Positions 51,739 through 59,340 of a DNA stretch of 64,000 nt are shown piece after piece. The stretch spans positions 124,001 to 188,000 of the forward strand of contig NZ_NFMB01000001.1 in NCBI RefSeq assembly GCF_002161215.1. Reading direction: 5' to 3'. Made by a program: the position numbers and the translations under genes. Position 1 is the stretch's first letter; every line of letters begins with the position of its first letter. The DNA comes from Flavonifractor sp. An10. GTDB taxonomy: Bacteria > Bacillota > Clostridia > Oscillospirales > Oscillospiraceae. The notes beneath the pieces were generated by a model. That model was given only the letters and a program-made list of their open reading frames with translations, ran no database searches and was not told the origin of the DNA.

Positions 51739-51823
51739 AAAGCGTTACAGCAGCAGACCTATGGCGGAAACAGAATTGATTTCCCTTACAGACGTATAGT
51801 ATCCCTTAAAATTGATATACTGA

Positions 51824-51862
51824 TAAGGGAAAGTTTTCTCCTGGAGTTGAACTTTCCCTTAT
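51824..51862. terminator. Hairpin between VbhA-like and Fic genes
   Basis: AAGGGAAAGTT and AACTTTCCCTT form an 11-bp stem, followed by ATTTTAT. It lies between the two genes, so fic is likely to be expressed from its own promoter or by partial read-through. Confidence 0.65.
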
Positions 51863-51903
51863 TTTATGGTAAAATTTAAGGAAATGAAGAGGGGGATAAG
51901 GGT

Positions 51904-52950
51904 ATGCGTGCATTCAACTACTCTGCGATCCGGGAACAGAAGTGGGACTCAGAGATTTTGGGCCTGGTCGCGGCGATCTATAAAGAAGCCGGAAAGCAGG
52001 AACTGTACCTGAAACAGCGGCCAGAGGAATTGGAGAAACTGGTAGAGATCGCAAAGGTGCAGAGCACCGAGGCATCCAATGCCATTGAGGGCATCGTGAC
52101 CACAAACACCCGTATCCGGCAGCTTGTAGAGGAGAAAACAGCGCCGAGAAACCGGGACGAGCAGGAGATCGCAGGTTACCGGGACGTGCTGAACCTCATC
52201 CACGAGAACTTCGACGCCATCCCCATCACCCAGAACTACATCCTGCAGTTCCACAAGATCCTCTACAGCCACATGAACAATCCCATGGCGGGCAGGACCA
52301 AAAGCGTGCAGAACTACATCAGCGCCACCTATCCCGACGGCCATGTGGAGACCTTGTTCACGCCCCTGGCCCCCTATGAAACCCCGGAGGCCCTGGACAG
52401 GATCTGCGAGGAGTACAACCGGGTCATTGGGAATATGGAAGTGGAGCCGCTGATTGTTATTCCCGTGTTCATCCACGACTTTCTTTGCATTCATCCCTTC
52501 AACGACGGAAACGGCAGAATGAGCCGCCTGCTGACCACGCTGCTGCTCTATCGCAGCGGGTTCTATGTAGGCAAATATATCTCACTGGAGGCCAAGATTG
52601 CAAAAAACAAGGATCTCTATTATGATGTCCTGGGCCAGGCGCAAATCGGATGGCATGAAGGCACCGAAGATGTGGTTCCGTTCATCAAGTATCTGCTGGG
52701 GACCATTCTTTCCGCCTACAAGGATTTTGAAGATCGTTTTGCTCTGGTGGAGACCAAGCTCCCTGCCCTGGAGACTGTGCGCCGGGCGACCATGGAGAAA
52801 ATCGGCCGGTTTACGAAGCAGGACATTCGGGAATTGTGCCCTTCACTCAGTATCAGCTCCATCGAAGGGGTGCTGCGGAAATTGGTGGCATCCGGCGAAC
52901 TGAAACGGGAGGGTACTGGGAAGAACATTTGCTATTACAGATTAAAATGA
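51904..52950 (+). CDS. Fic-domain AMP-transferase, class II
   Basis: 348 aa. N-terminal helix with the self-inhibitory motif SNAIEG (S58-E62-G63), the Fic core HPFNDGNGRM (H197 to R205), and a C-terminal winged helix (TKQDIRELCPSLSISSIEGV, LRKLVASGELKREG). Such proteins transfer AMP, or another nucleotide part, to target hydroxyls; E62 should keep the enzyme off by holding the ATP gamma-phosphate away. All core residues are intact. GAGGGGGAT precedes the ATG. Confidence 0.9.
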   Translation: MRAFNYSAIREQKWDSEILGLVAAIYKEAGKQELYLKQRPEELEKLVEIAKVQSTEASNAIEGIVTTNTRIRQLVEEKTAPRNRDEQEIAGYRDVLNLIHENFDAIPITQNYILQFHKILYSHMNNPMAGRTKSVQNYISATYPDGHVETLFTPLAPYETPEALDRICEEYNRVIGNMEVEPLIVIPVFIHDFLCIHPFNDGNGRMSRLLTTLLLYRSGFYVGKYISLEAKIAKNKDLYYDVLGQAQIGWHEGTEDVVPFIKYLLGTILSAYKDFEDRFALVETKLPALETVRRATMEKIGRFTKQDIRELCPSLSISSIEGVLRKLVASGELKREGTGKNICYYRLK

Positions 52951-53053
52951 TTCCCTCAATTATCGAGTCGTTATAAAAATCAAACAGGGGGAAACTGTAT
53001 ACAGAGCGGTTTCTTCCTGCACTTGCATCACCTCTTTCCAGATATGGGTTATC

Positions 53054-53431
53054 CTATGGGTTATCCATATCCGGGGTTTCAGTATCTGGACAAGCCGTAT
53101 CCGGCTCGTCTTCACACGGCTGGCCCGTGTCCGGGGGATGGGGCGTCTTATAGATAACATACTCCCCATCCATGATCTTATCTTTACTGTCCCGTATACG
53201 GTTGCAGACTATGTACCCAGCTCGCTCCAGCGCCTTTAGAACTGAACCGATTCTGTCCGTGCCATCCTTGCAGATTTTGGATGGGCTTCTGGTGATGTAG
53301 TTCCAATCCTCCGGCAAAAACAGTATCATGGAGAGCAACCCTTTGGATTTCAGCGACAGCCCTGCGTTGCGCAGGTGGTGGTTGGACATCACCGTGTAGT
53401 CGCGGGTTTTCTCGATCCGAAATACCGCCAT
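53054..53431 (-). CDS. Replication-initiator-like HTH protein, probably truncated
   Basis: 125 aa: MAVFRIEKTRDYTVMSNHHL, SLKSKGLLSMILFLPEDWNY, DGTDRIGSVLKALERAGYIV. This is the N-terminal winged-helix domain common to replication proteins of clostridial mobile elements, normally about twice this length. The frame stops at a TAG after PDMDNP, and the same frame then continues DNPYLERGDAS, so a premature stop within a short D-N-P repeat is likely. AAAGGAGG precedes the ATG. Confidence 0.65.
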   Translation of the reverse strand: MAVFRIEKTRDYTVMSNHHLRNAGLSLKSKGLLSMILFLPEDWNYITRSPSKICKDGTDRIGSVLKALERAGYIVCNRIRDSKDKIMDGEYVIYKTPHPPDTGQPCEDEPDTACPDTETPDMDNP

Positions 53432-53523
53432 TTTATCACCTCCTTTCGGTGGTCTGAAAAAGTGCTTGTTTTTGGGGAAAAGTAGCCCTCTATGCCGCCC
53501 GGATACCCCGGAGGGAGAAAACT

Positions 53524-53652
53524 ATGGGCGGCGACCTTTTGGCTGACTATAGAAGAAAAAACATTGGATTTTGGAATCATTTCGGGATGATTTTTCTCTT
53601 AAAAAAGCACCATAGAATTTTCCTATGGCATAAAAATCCAACGCAAAGCTAA
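53524..53652 (+). CDS. Possible small protein (42 aa)
   Basis: MGGDLLADYRRKNIGFWNHF then GMIFLLKKHHRIFLWHKNPT with GGAGGG 9 nt before the ATG. No homologue in the window and no domain recognised. It lies in a 380-nt gap (53432-53813) that otherwise holds only the terminator at 53738-53768, in AT-rich DNA. Confidence 0.35.
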   Translation: MGGDLLADYRRKNIGFWNHFGMIFLLKKHHRIFLWHKNPTQS

Positions 53653-53737
53653 AATCTTAGACGGGAGAACTAAAAAACAACTTGTTATGGAAAAATATAT
53701 AATGTATACGCCCAAAAGGTCAATGAGAAAAAACAAG

Positions 53738-53768
53738 CCTGTGGAGCAGCGAATTGTCACTCCACAGG
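53738..53768. terminator. Hairpin after the duplicated regulator
   Basis: CCTGTGGAG (53738-53746) pairs with CTCCACAGG (53760-53768). It lies 45 nt after the stop of the minus-strand gene at 53814 and is a probable terminator, although T-runs are weak. Confidence 0.5.
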
Positions 53769-53813
53769 TGCTGCTAAATATATTTTGGGGACGCGAATCA
53801 AATTAGCTCTAAG

Positions 53814-54368
53814 TTAACGGTTGTCTGCGCGATTCCCGGCAGGCTTTGTGCCCGGGAAGAACTGTTCCAGCACATCCAGACTGTCCTTGGAGGTGTAGCC
53901 CCACAGCACTGAACTGAGGGCGTCAATGGCCTCCCGCCGCTTGCGGTAGTAGGTGCGGAAGGAGATGTCCCGGATGTGCGGACGCAGGTTCTCGATAATT
54001 TCCTCCACATTCTTCAACTGCTGAGGGGAGAGGAAGGAGTAGTACAGCAGCCAGTAATATGCCTCGCCGTTCTTATGCCGGATACGGAGCAATTCGACTG
54101 CCGAATCCAGGAGCTTCAGCATCTTGTGGCTGCGCTCCATGCACTTGGCATGGTGCTCAATGTTGCCCCCGTTCAGGTCTGCGCCAGCTAGGTAGACGGA
54201 ATCCAGAAATTCCTCGATGGAAGTGCCGTATTCGATCTCGAACTTGGCCCGAACATGCTGGACGGAAATCTCCAAGCTCCAAACCACATCGCGGTATTTT
54301 TTCAGCAGTTTCCAGGTATTATGGTACAGAGGATTCTCTGCGACATCTTTTTCAACAAATTTTTTCAT
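53814..54368 (-). CDS. ICE regulator, ArpU/sigma-like, second copy
   Basis: 184 aa from the ATG at 54368, nearly identical to the 49222-49773 protein through EQFFPG; only the last dozen residues differ (TKPAGNRADNR against PEPKATEKKAGK). Changes such as YHN for YHD, GGNIEHHAKCM for GSDIEHHAKCI and LRIRH for LRTRH are few. The frame is intact, so it could still be made, with its upstream GACCTCC reading as GGAGGTC. Confidence 0.7.
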   Translation of the reverse strand: MKKFVEKDVAENPLYHNTWKLLKKYRDVVWSLEISVQHVRAKFEIEYGTSIEEFLDSVYLAGADLNGGNIEHHAKCMERSHKMLKLLDSAVELLRIRHKNGEAYYWLLYYSFLSPQQLKNVEEIIENLRPHIRDISFRTYYRKRREAIDALSSVLWGYTSKDSLDVLEQFFPGTKPAGNRADNR

Positions 54369-54478
54369 AGTAAGACCTCCTTGTTCAATTCTCCATCGAG
54401 GGAGGGAGTGTAGGTTCAAAAGTGGCGACCTGCTAGTTTCCGTACAGAAGATCAAGCCCAAAGCGCAGCAAGTACTGT

Positions 54479-54688
54479 TCATGCGCGCGGTGTAGTAAAC
54501 CTTCCCGGCAGCAGCCCGAATAGGGATCTAACTTGTAATGCGTGACAATCAAAAGTGCCGCAAAAAAGGCCGGAGCCCCCGCTTACGCGAATGCTCCGGT
54601 CCTCCATCAGAAAGCGGATAAACTGCTGGTAGATCCGGCAGCGTGGGTAGTCCACAATCTGTTTAATTTGTAATTGATAGGTTGGCAT
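54479..54688 (-). pseudogene. Gutted copy of the winged-helix ICE protein
   Basis: Starts MPTYQLQIKQIVDYPRCRIY as at 50925 and follows it to about residue 45 (RVSGGSGLF), then jumps to DNA equivalent to the end of the gene in a shifted frame. About 1 kb of the middle is deleted. DNA from 54369 to 54478 still resembles the original gene's 3' end. Confidence 0.85.
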
Positions 54689-54744
54689 GGCTTTCTCCTT
54701 TTTATATATAAGGTATGAAATTGAGTGCGCCAACGAAAAAACCG

Positions 54745-54773
54745 TTGACTTGAACATCTTTGAGGCTTATGCT
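54745..54773 (+). promoter_or_regulatory. Promoter of the 39-aa ORF unit, copy 2
   Basis: TTGACT (54745-54750), 17-nt spacer, TATGCT (54768-54773): unchanged from the first copy although the DNA around it has drifted. Confidence 0.75.
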
Positions 54774-54989
54774 ATACTTGTTTCTGTATGAATCTGCAAG
54801 GCAATCCTGTGCGGGACTCATACAGGCTTTCCTGCAAATGGGGCAATTTTACAATGGCGTCTTTTCAAACAATGCAACCATTCGCTGTGCCAATTTGAAG
54901 TCGATATTGAGCCGATTTTGTGCCAATACAACTTTCTACAATTTTTCTACAACTTTTGCCCCGAACCAGACGGCACAGGAGGACATCCT

Positions 54990-55109
54990 ATGGAACCCAA
55001 AAAGTTAGAAAACCCTCGTAAAAATGGTGCTTTTTCAACACATCAGGCCGTGATGAAACCGGATGAAGAGACCGGCGGGGTGTTCCCGACCATGAAACCC
55101 CTGGACTAA
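54990..55109 (+). CDS. Conserved 39-aa protein, copy 2
   Basis: MEPKKLENPRKNGAFSTHQA then VMKPDEETGGVFPTMKPLD. Same length and ribosome site (AGGAGG) as the copy at 51228. It is the last element gene before the chromosome, 90 nt upstream of ktrB and separated from it by a terminator. Confidence 0.7.
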   Translation: MEPKKLENPRKNGAFSTHQAVMKPDEETGGVFPTMKPLD

Positions 55110-55119
55110 ATCCGCAGCA

Positions 55120-55156
55120 GCATGCCGAAGGAGACCCCCTTCTTCGGCATGCTTTT
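55120..55156 (+). terminator. Intrinsic terminator at the element-chromosome boundary
   Basis: GCATGCCGAAG (55120-55130) pairs perfectly with CTTCGGCATGC (55142-55152), then TTTTC. It prevents read-through from the element into the potassium uptake genes. Confidence 0.9.
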
Positions 55157-55198
55157 CTGCGTCAATTTGTTTTTACCTTCACATAGGAGGATCTCACC

Positions 55199-56581
55199 GT
55201 GCTGAAACGATGCGCCCTCTGGCTGCGGAACGGGTTTGTCCGGGGCCGGAGCCTCAACGCCACCCGGATTGTGGCGGCCTCCTTCGCCATCATCATTCTG
55301 GTGGGCGCCCTGCTGCTCACCCTGCCCGTCGCCTCCCGGGACGGGCAGAGCGCCGGCTTTTTTACCGGATTGTTCACCGCCACCTCCTCCAGCTGCGTCA
55401 CCGGGCTGATCCTGGTGGACACCTGGACGCAGTGGACGCTGTTTGGGCAGGTGGTGATCCTGGCAATGATCCAGCTGGGGGGGCTGGGCTTCATGACGGT
55501 GGTGAGCCTCATCTCCTTTGCCCTTCACCGGCGCATCGGCCTGTCCGAGCGGCTTATCATGGTGTCCACCCTCAACCTGGACAGCATGGACGGGGTGGTG
55601 CGGGTGGTGCGCCACGCCCTGATGGGCACCTTCCTGCTGGAGGGGGCGGGGGCGGTGCTCATGTCGCTCCGGCTGGTGCCCGACTTCGGCCTGGCCGGCG
55701 GGCTGTGGCGGGCGGTGTTCCACTCGGTCTCCGCCTTCTGCAACGCGGGCTTTGACCTGCTGGGGGGGCGCTTCGGGGCCTTCTCCAGCCTGGCGGGCTA
55801 TCAGGACAGCCCCATCATGCTGGGCACCACCGCCGCGCTGATCGCCATCGGCGGCCTGGGCTTCTTTGTCTGGGAGGATATCCTGCGGGCCCGCTGCTGG
55901 GGCAGGCTGTCGGTGTACAGTAAGATGGTGCTGCTCATTACCGGCCTCCTGATTGTGGGCGGCGCGGCCTTTTTCTTCCTGGAGGAGTACCACAACCCGG
56001 CCACCCTGGGGGACATGCCCGTGTGGGAAAAGGCCCTCAACGCCCTGTTCCAGTCGGTGACCCTCCGCACCGCCGGCTTTGACGCCATCGGCCAGGGGGG
56101 CCTGAGCGAGAGCAGCAAGGCCATGTCCACCATCCTGATGCTCATCGGCGGCTCCTCCGGCTCCACCGCCGGCGGTATCAAGACCGCCACGGTGGCGGTG
56201 CTGCTGCTGGCCCTGCGGGCCAACCTGCGGGGCCGGGAGCAGGTCACCTTCCGGGGCCGGGCCATCCCCTTCGGCCAGGTGCTCAACGCCATGACCCTGA
56301 CCCTGGTGGTTCTCTTTGTGTTTCTGATCGCCTCCATGGTGATCTCCACGGTGGAGGGCCTGCCCTACCTGAACTGCGCCTATGAGGTGGCCTCCGCCAT
56401 GGGCACCGTGGGCCTCACCACCGGCATCACGCCGGAGCTGACCCGCATCTCCCAGAGCATCCTGATTGTTTTAATGTACCTGGGCCGGGTGGGCATCCTG
56501 TCCTTCTCCATCGCGCTTATGACCGGCAAGCGGAGGCCGGCCAAGCTCCACTACCCGGAGATCAATGTCATGATCGGCTGA
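55199..56581 (+). CDS. ktrB: KtrB/TrkH-type potassium uptake channel subunit
   Basis: 460 aa, GTG start with AGGAGG 8 nt upstream. Four membrane-pore-membrane repeats with filter loops ATSSSCVTGLIL, SAFCNAGFDLLG, VTLRTAGFDAIG and MGTVGLTTGITP; the length fits KtrB better than TrkH. It moves K+ (often with Na+) inward. The regulatory partner gene follows 32 nt downstream. Very high GC with chromosomal codon use, unlike the mobile DNA to the left. Confidence 0.92.
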   Translation: MLKRCALWLRNGFVRGRSLNATRIVAASFAIIILVGALLLTLPVASRDGQSAGFFTGLFTATSSSCVTGLILVDTWTQWTLFGQVVILAMIQLGGLGFMTVVSLISFALHRRIGLSERLIMVSTLNLDSMDGVVRVVRHALMGTFLLEGAGAVLMSLRLVPDFGLAGGLWRAVFHSVSAFCNAGFDLLGGRFGAFSSLAGYQDSPIMLGTTAALIAIGGLGFFVWEDILRARCWGRLSVYSKMVLLITGLLIVGGAAFFFLEEYHNPATLGDMPVWEKALNALFQSVTLRTAGFDAIGQGGLSESSKAMSTILMLIGGSSGSTAGGIKTATVAVLLLALRANLRGREQVTFRGRAIPFGQVLNAMTLTLVVLFVFLIASMVISTVEGLPYLNCAYEVASAMGTVGLTTGITPELTRISQSILIVLMYLGRVGILSFSIALMTGKRRPAKLHYPEINVMIG

Positions 56582-56613
56582 CCGGCCGACACACAGGAAA
56601 GGAACGTGCAAGC

Positions 56614-57267
56614 ATGAAAACCTTCGTTGTCATCGGCCTGGGCCGGTTCGGCAGTGCCGTGGCCCTGGAGCTCAGCGAGCTGGGCCACGAGGTGCTGGCC
56701 CTGGACGAACGGGAGTCCTATGTCCAGGAGATCGCCAATAAGGTCACCCATGCGGTGGCCGGCGACGCCCGGGATCCCGCCGTCCTGCGGGCCCTGGGCG
56801 TGCGCAACTACGACTGCGCCGTGGTGGCGGTGGGCGAGGACGTGGGCACCTCCGCCCTCATCACCCTGAACCTGAAGGAGCTGGGGGTCAAGCGGGTGAT
56901 CTGCAAAGCCCAGAGCGACATCCACCGGAAGATCCTGGAGAAGATCGGCGCCGACCGGGTGGTGTTCCCCGAGTACGACATGGGCGTCAAGCTGGCCCAG
57001 GGCCTGTCCAGCTCCAACGTGCTCAACTTCATCGAGCTCAGCGACGACTACGGCATTGTGGAGACCAAAATCCCCAAGTCCTGGAGCGGCAAGACCATCC
57101 AGGAGCTGGACGTGCGGGCCAGGCATAAGGTGACCATCATCGCCGTGCGCCGGGGGGAGGAGGAGGCCCTCACCGTGGCCCCCGGCGCCTCCTTCCGGCT
57201 GGAAAGCGGCGACGCGGTGGTGATCCTGGGCCGCACCGAGGACATCAACCGTCTCCAGGAGCTGTGA
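56614..57267 (+). CDS. ktrA: KtrA/TrkA-type regulatory subunit
   Basis: 217 aa. RCK_N Rossmann domain (FVVIGLGRFGSAVALELSEL, DERES, AGDARDPAVL) and a C-terminal TrkA_C domain (LDVRARHKVTIIAVRRGEEE). It forms a ring on the cytoplasmic side of the KtrB channel and opens it on ATP binding. GGAAAGGA precedes the ATG. Confidence 0.92.
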   Translation: MKTFVVIGLGRFGSAVALELSELGHEVLALDERESYVQEIANKVTHAVAGDARDPAVLRALGVRNYDCAVVAVGEDVGTSALITLNLKELGVKRVICKAQSDIHRKILEKIGADRVVFPEYDMGVKLAQGLSSSNVLNFIELSDDYGIVETKIPKSWSGKTIQELDVRARHKVTIIAVRRGEEEALTVAPGASFRLESGDAVVILGRTEDINRLQEL

Positions 57268-57269
57268 GC

Positions 57270-58028
57270 ATGGAGCGCATTACCAGCCGCCGCAACCCGC
57301 TGATCACCCGCCTGCGGCGGCTGGGCACGGATAAGAAAGCCCGGCGGGCGGAGGGGCTGTTCCTCTGCGAGGGGGACAAGCTGGTGGGGGAGGCCCTGCG
57401 CTGGGGCGCTCAGGTGGAGCTGCTGGCGGCGGCCGAGGGAACCCCCGCCCCCGCCGGCCTGCCGGCGCACACCCGGGTGGTGGAGCTGCCGGCGGAGCTG
57501 CTGGCCTATGTGTCCACCGTGGACACCCCCCAGAACATGCTGGCCCTGTGCCGCACCCCGGCCCTGACGCCGCCGGAGGCGCTGTCCCCCGGCCGGTACC
57601 TGGTGCTGGACGGGGTGCAGGATCCCGGCAACGTGGGCACCATCTGGCGCACCGCCGACGCCTTCGGGGCGGAGGGGCTGTTCCTCCTGCCCGGCTGTGC
57701 CGAGCCGTTCTCCCCCAAGACGGTGCGTGCCACCATGGGGGCCTGCTTCCGCCTGCCGGTGTGGGAGGCGGAGCTGGACGGGCTGCGGGCCCTGCTGGCC
57801 CGGGCGGGCATGCCCCTCTACGCCACCGCCCTGCGGTCTGACACGTCGGACGTGCGGGAGATCCCTCTGGACAGGGCCGCCGTGGTGATCGGCAGCGAGG
57901 GCCGGGGGGTGTCCCAGGCGGTGCTGGACACCTGTGAAAAGACGCTGAAAATCCCCATGCGGGAGCGGTGCGAGTCCCTCAACGCCGCGGCGGCCGCCGC
58001 CGTGGTGCTGTGGGAGGGCTTGCGCTGA
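57270..58028 (+). CDS. SpoU/TrmH-family RNA 2'-O-methyltransferase
   Basis: 252 aa, starting MERITSRRNPLITRLRRLGT (ATG 57270, overlapping region with the ktrA stop). N-terminal substrate-binding domain, then the knotted SpoU fold with motif 1 ILVLDGVQDPGNVGTIWRTA-like sequence (DGVQDPGNVGTIWRTA), motif 2 VVIGSEGRGVS and motif 3 IPMRERCESLNAAAAAAV. It methylates a ribose in rRNA or tRNA using AdoMet; RlmB/TsnR-like but the exact target is not clear. Confidence 0.88.
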   Translation: MERITSRRNPLITRLRRLGTDKKARRAEGLFLCEGDKLVGEALRWGAQVELLAAAEGTPAPAGLPAHTRVVELPAELLAYVSTVDTPQNMLALCRTPALTPPEALSPGRYLVLDGVQDPGNVGTIWRTADAFGAEGLFLLPGCAEPFSPKTVRATMGACFRLPVWEAELDGLRALLARAGMPLYATALRSDTSDVREIPLDRAAVVIGSEGRGVSQAVLDTCEKTLKIPMRERCESLNAAAAAAVVLWEGLR

Positions 58029-58058
58029 TCTCCTCCGTGGGAAAAGGGAGGCAGAACC

Positions 58059-59288
58059 ATGGCGACCTTACCCTATCTCCTGTGGCTCACCGGCCGGGAG
58101 GGGCTCCGCCCCGAGACGGCCGCGGCCCTGCTGCGCCGGTTCGGCACGGCGGAGGCGGTGTACTTTGCCGACGAGAAGGAGTTTGAGCTGCTCCAACTGC
58201 CGGGCAGGCTGTGCCGCTCCCTGGCGGACAAGTCCCTGGCCGGGGCGGAGCACATCCTGGCCGACTGCGACCGGCTGGGCATCTTCCTGGTGACCTGCCA
58301 GGACGCGGCCTATCCCGAGCGGCTGCGCCAGCTCCACGACTATCCCCTGGTGCTCTATGGAAAGGGAAAGCTGCCCCGGTTTGACGAGGAGCTGGCCATC
58401 GCCATGGTGGGCTCCCGGGACTGCACCCCCTACGGGGTGAACATGGCGGGGAGGCTGAGCCTGGAGCTGGCCCGCTCCGGCGCCCTGGTGATCTCCGGCC
58501 TGGCCCAGGGGGTGGACGCCGCGTCCCTGAAGGGCGCCCTCCAGGGCGGCGGCACGGTGGTGTCGGTGCTGGCCGGCGGCGTGGATGTGCCCTATCCGCC
58601 CCAGAACCGGGGGCTGTACGAGGACGTGATGGCCGCCGGCTGCGTCCTGTCGGAAAATCCGCCGGGCACCGCCTCGGAGGGGTGGCGCTTCCCCATCCGC
58701 AACCGGATTCTCAGCGGGCTGTCGGTGGGCGTGGTGGCGGTAGAGGCCGCCGAGCACAGCGGCACCCTGATCACCGCCCGGCGGGCCCTGGATCAGAACC
58801 GGGAGGTGTTCGCCGTCCCCGGGCCGGCGGACGCGCCCATGAGCGCGGGCACCAACGGCCTGATCGCCCGGGGCGAGGCCAAGCTGACCCGCTCCGCCCA
58901 GGACATTCTGGTGGAATTTTCCGGACGCTTTCCCCATAAGCTGCGGCAGGCGCCCCATCTGACGCCGGGGGAGCAGCGGGAGCGCCTGGCGGCCGCCAGG
59001 CCCGCAGGGCCCGCCCGTCCGGCCCCCGGGCCCAAGCCGGAGGAGGAGAGGGAGGACGCCCTGCCCCTGCGCCCCCGGTCGGAGCTGGAGCAGATGGGGG
59101 ATGAGCAGCGTCAGATCTTTTTCCTGCTCAGCGATAAGGCCCTGGTGCCCGATGAGATCGTGGGCCGCACGGAGATCCCCGCCCGGCGGGTGAACACAGC
59201 CCTCACCCTGCTCCAGGCGGGGGGATACCTCACCGAGCTGCCCGGCCGGCGGTTCACCGCCGCCGTCCGGTTCCCCGAGACCCAATAG
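58059..59288 (+). CDS. dprA: DNA processing protein DprA
   Basis: 409 aa. SAM-like N-terminal domain, Rossmann-like DprA core (AMVGSRDCTPYGVNMAGRLS, VISGLAQGVDAASLKGALQG, VSVLAGGVDVPYPPQNRGLY, RNRILSGLSVGVVAVEAAEH), a Pro/Ala-rich linker (about 300-340) and a C-terminal winged helix (LVPDEIVGRTEIPARRVNTA). It loads RecA on single-stranded DNA in transformation and repair. Location before topA is conserved in Firmicutes. Confidence 0.94.
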   Translation: MATLPYLLWLTGREGLRPETAAALLRRFGTAEAVYFADEKEFELLQLPGRLCRSLADKSLAGAEHILADCDRLGIFLVTCQDAAYPERLRQLHDYPLVLYGKGKLPRFDEELAIAMVGSRDCTPYGVNMAGRLSLELARSGALVISGLAQGVDAASLKGALQGGGTVVSVLAGGVDVPYPPQNRGLYEDVMAAGCVLSENPPGTASEGWRFPIRNRILSGLSVGVVAVEAAEHSGTLITARRALDQNREVFAVPGPADAPMSAGTNGLIARGEAKLTRSAQDILVEFSGRFPHKLRQAPHLTPGEQRERLAAARPAGPARPAPGPKPEEEREDALPLRPRSELEQMGDEQRQIFFLLSDKALVPDEIVGRTEIPARRVNTALTLLQAGGYLTELPGRRFTAAVRFPETQ

Positions 59289-59340
59289 CGTCTGTTCCGC
59301 GCCCGCTGGCGCGTTATCATCACGTAAGGAGTATCGTACT

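Larger units (their letters stand above)
36157..55109 (-). mobile_element. ICE conjugation region
   Basis: A minus-strand run of transfer genes in the order found in Gram-positive ICEs: regulators (50925, 49773), VirB2-like, VirB6, Gly-rich protein, C39 peptidase, VirB4, three accessory genes, VirD4 and S1-domain protein. No relaxase or integrase of its own is visible after the S1 gene: the next genes (ABC-F, ATPase/TOPRIM) are cargo. The right side ends with a decayed second copy of the element end next to chromosomal genes. Exact attachment sites were not identified. Confidence 0.75.
53814..55109. repeat. Decayed direct copy of the ICE end (49222-51347)
   Basis: This block repeats, in the same orientation, the ArpU-like gene, the start and end of the winged-helix gene, its promoter region, the triple repeat and the 39-aa ORF. 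The winged-helix gene has lost about 1 kb. The original and the copy flank the VbhA/Fic and replication-like genes. Confidence 0.88.
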
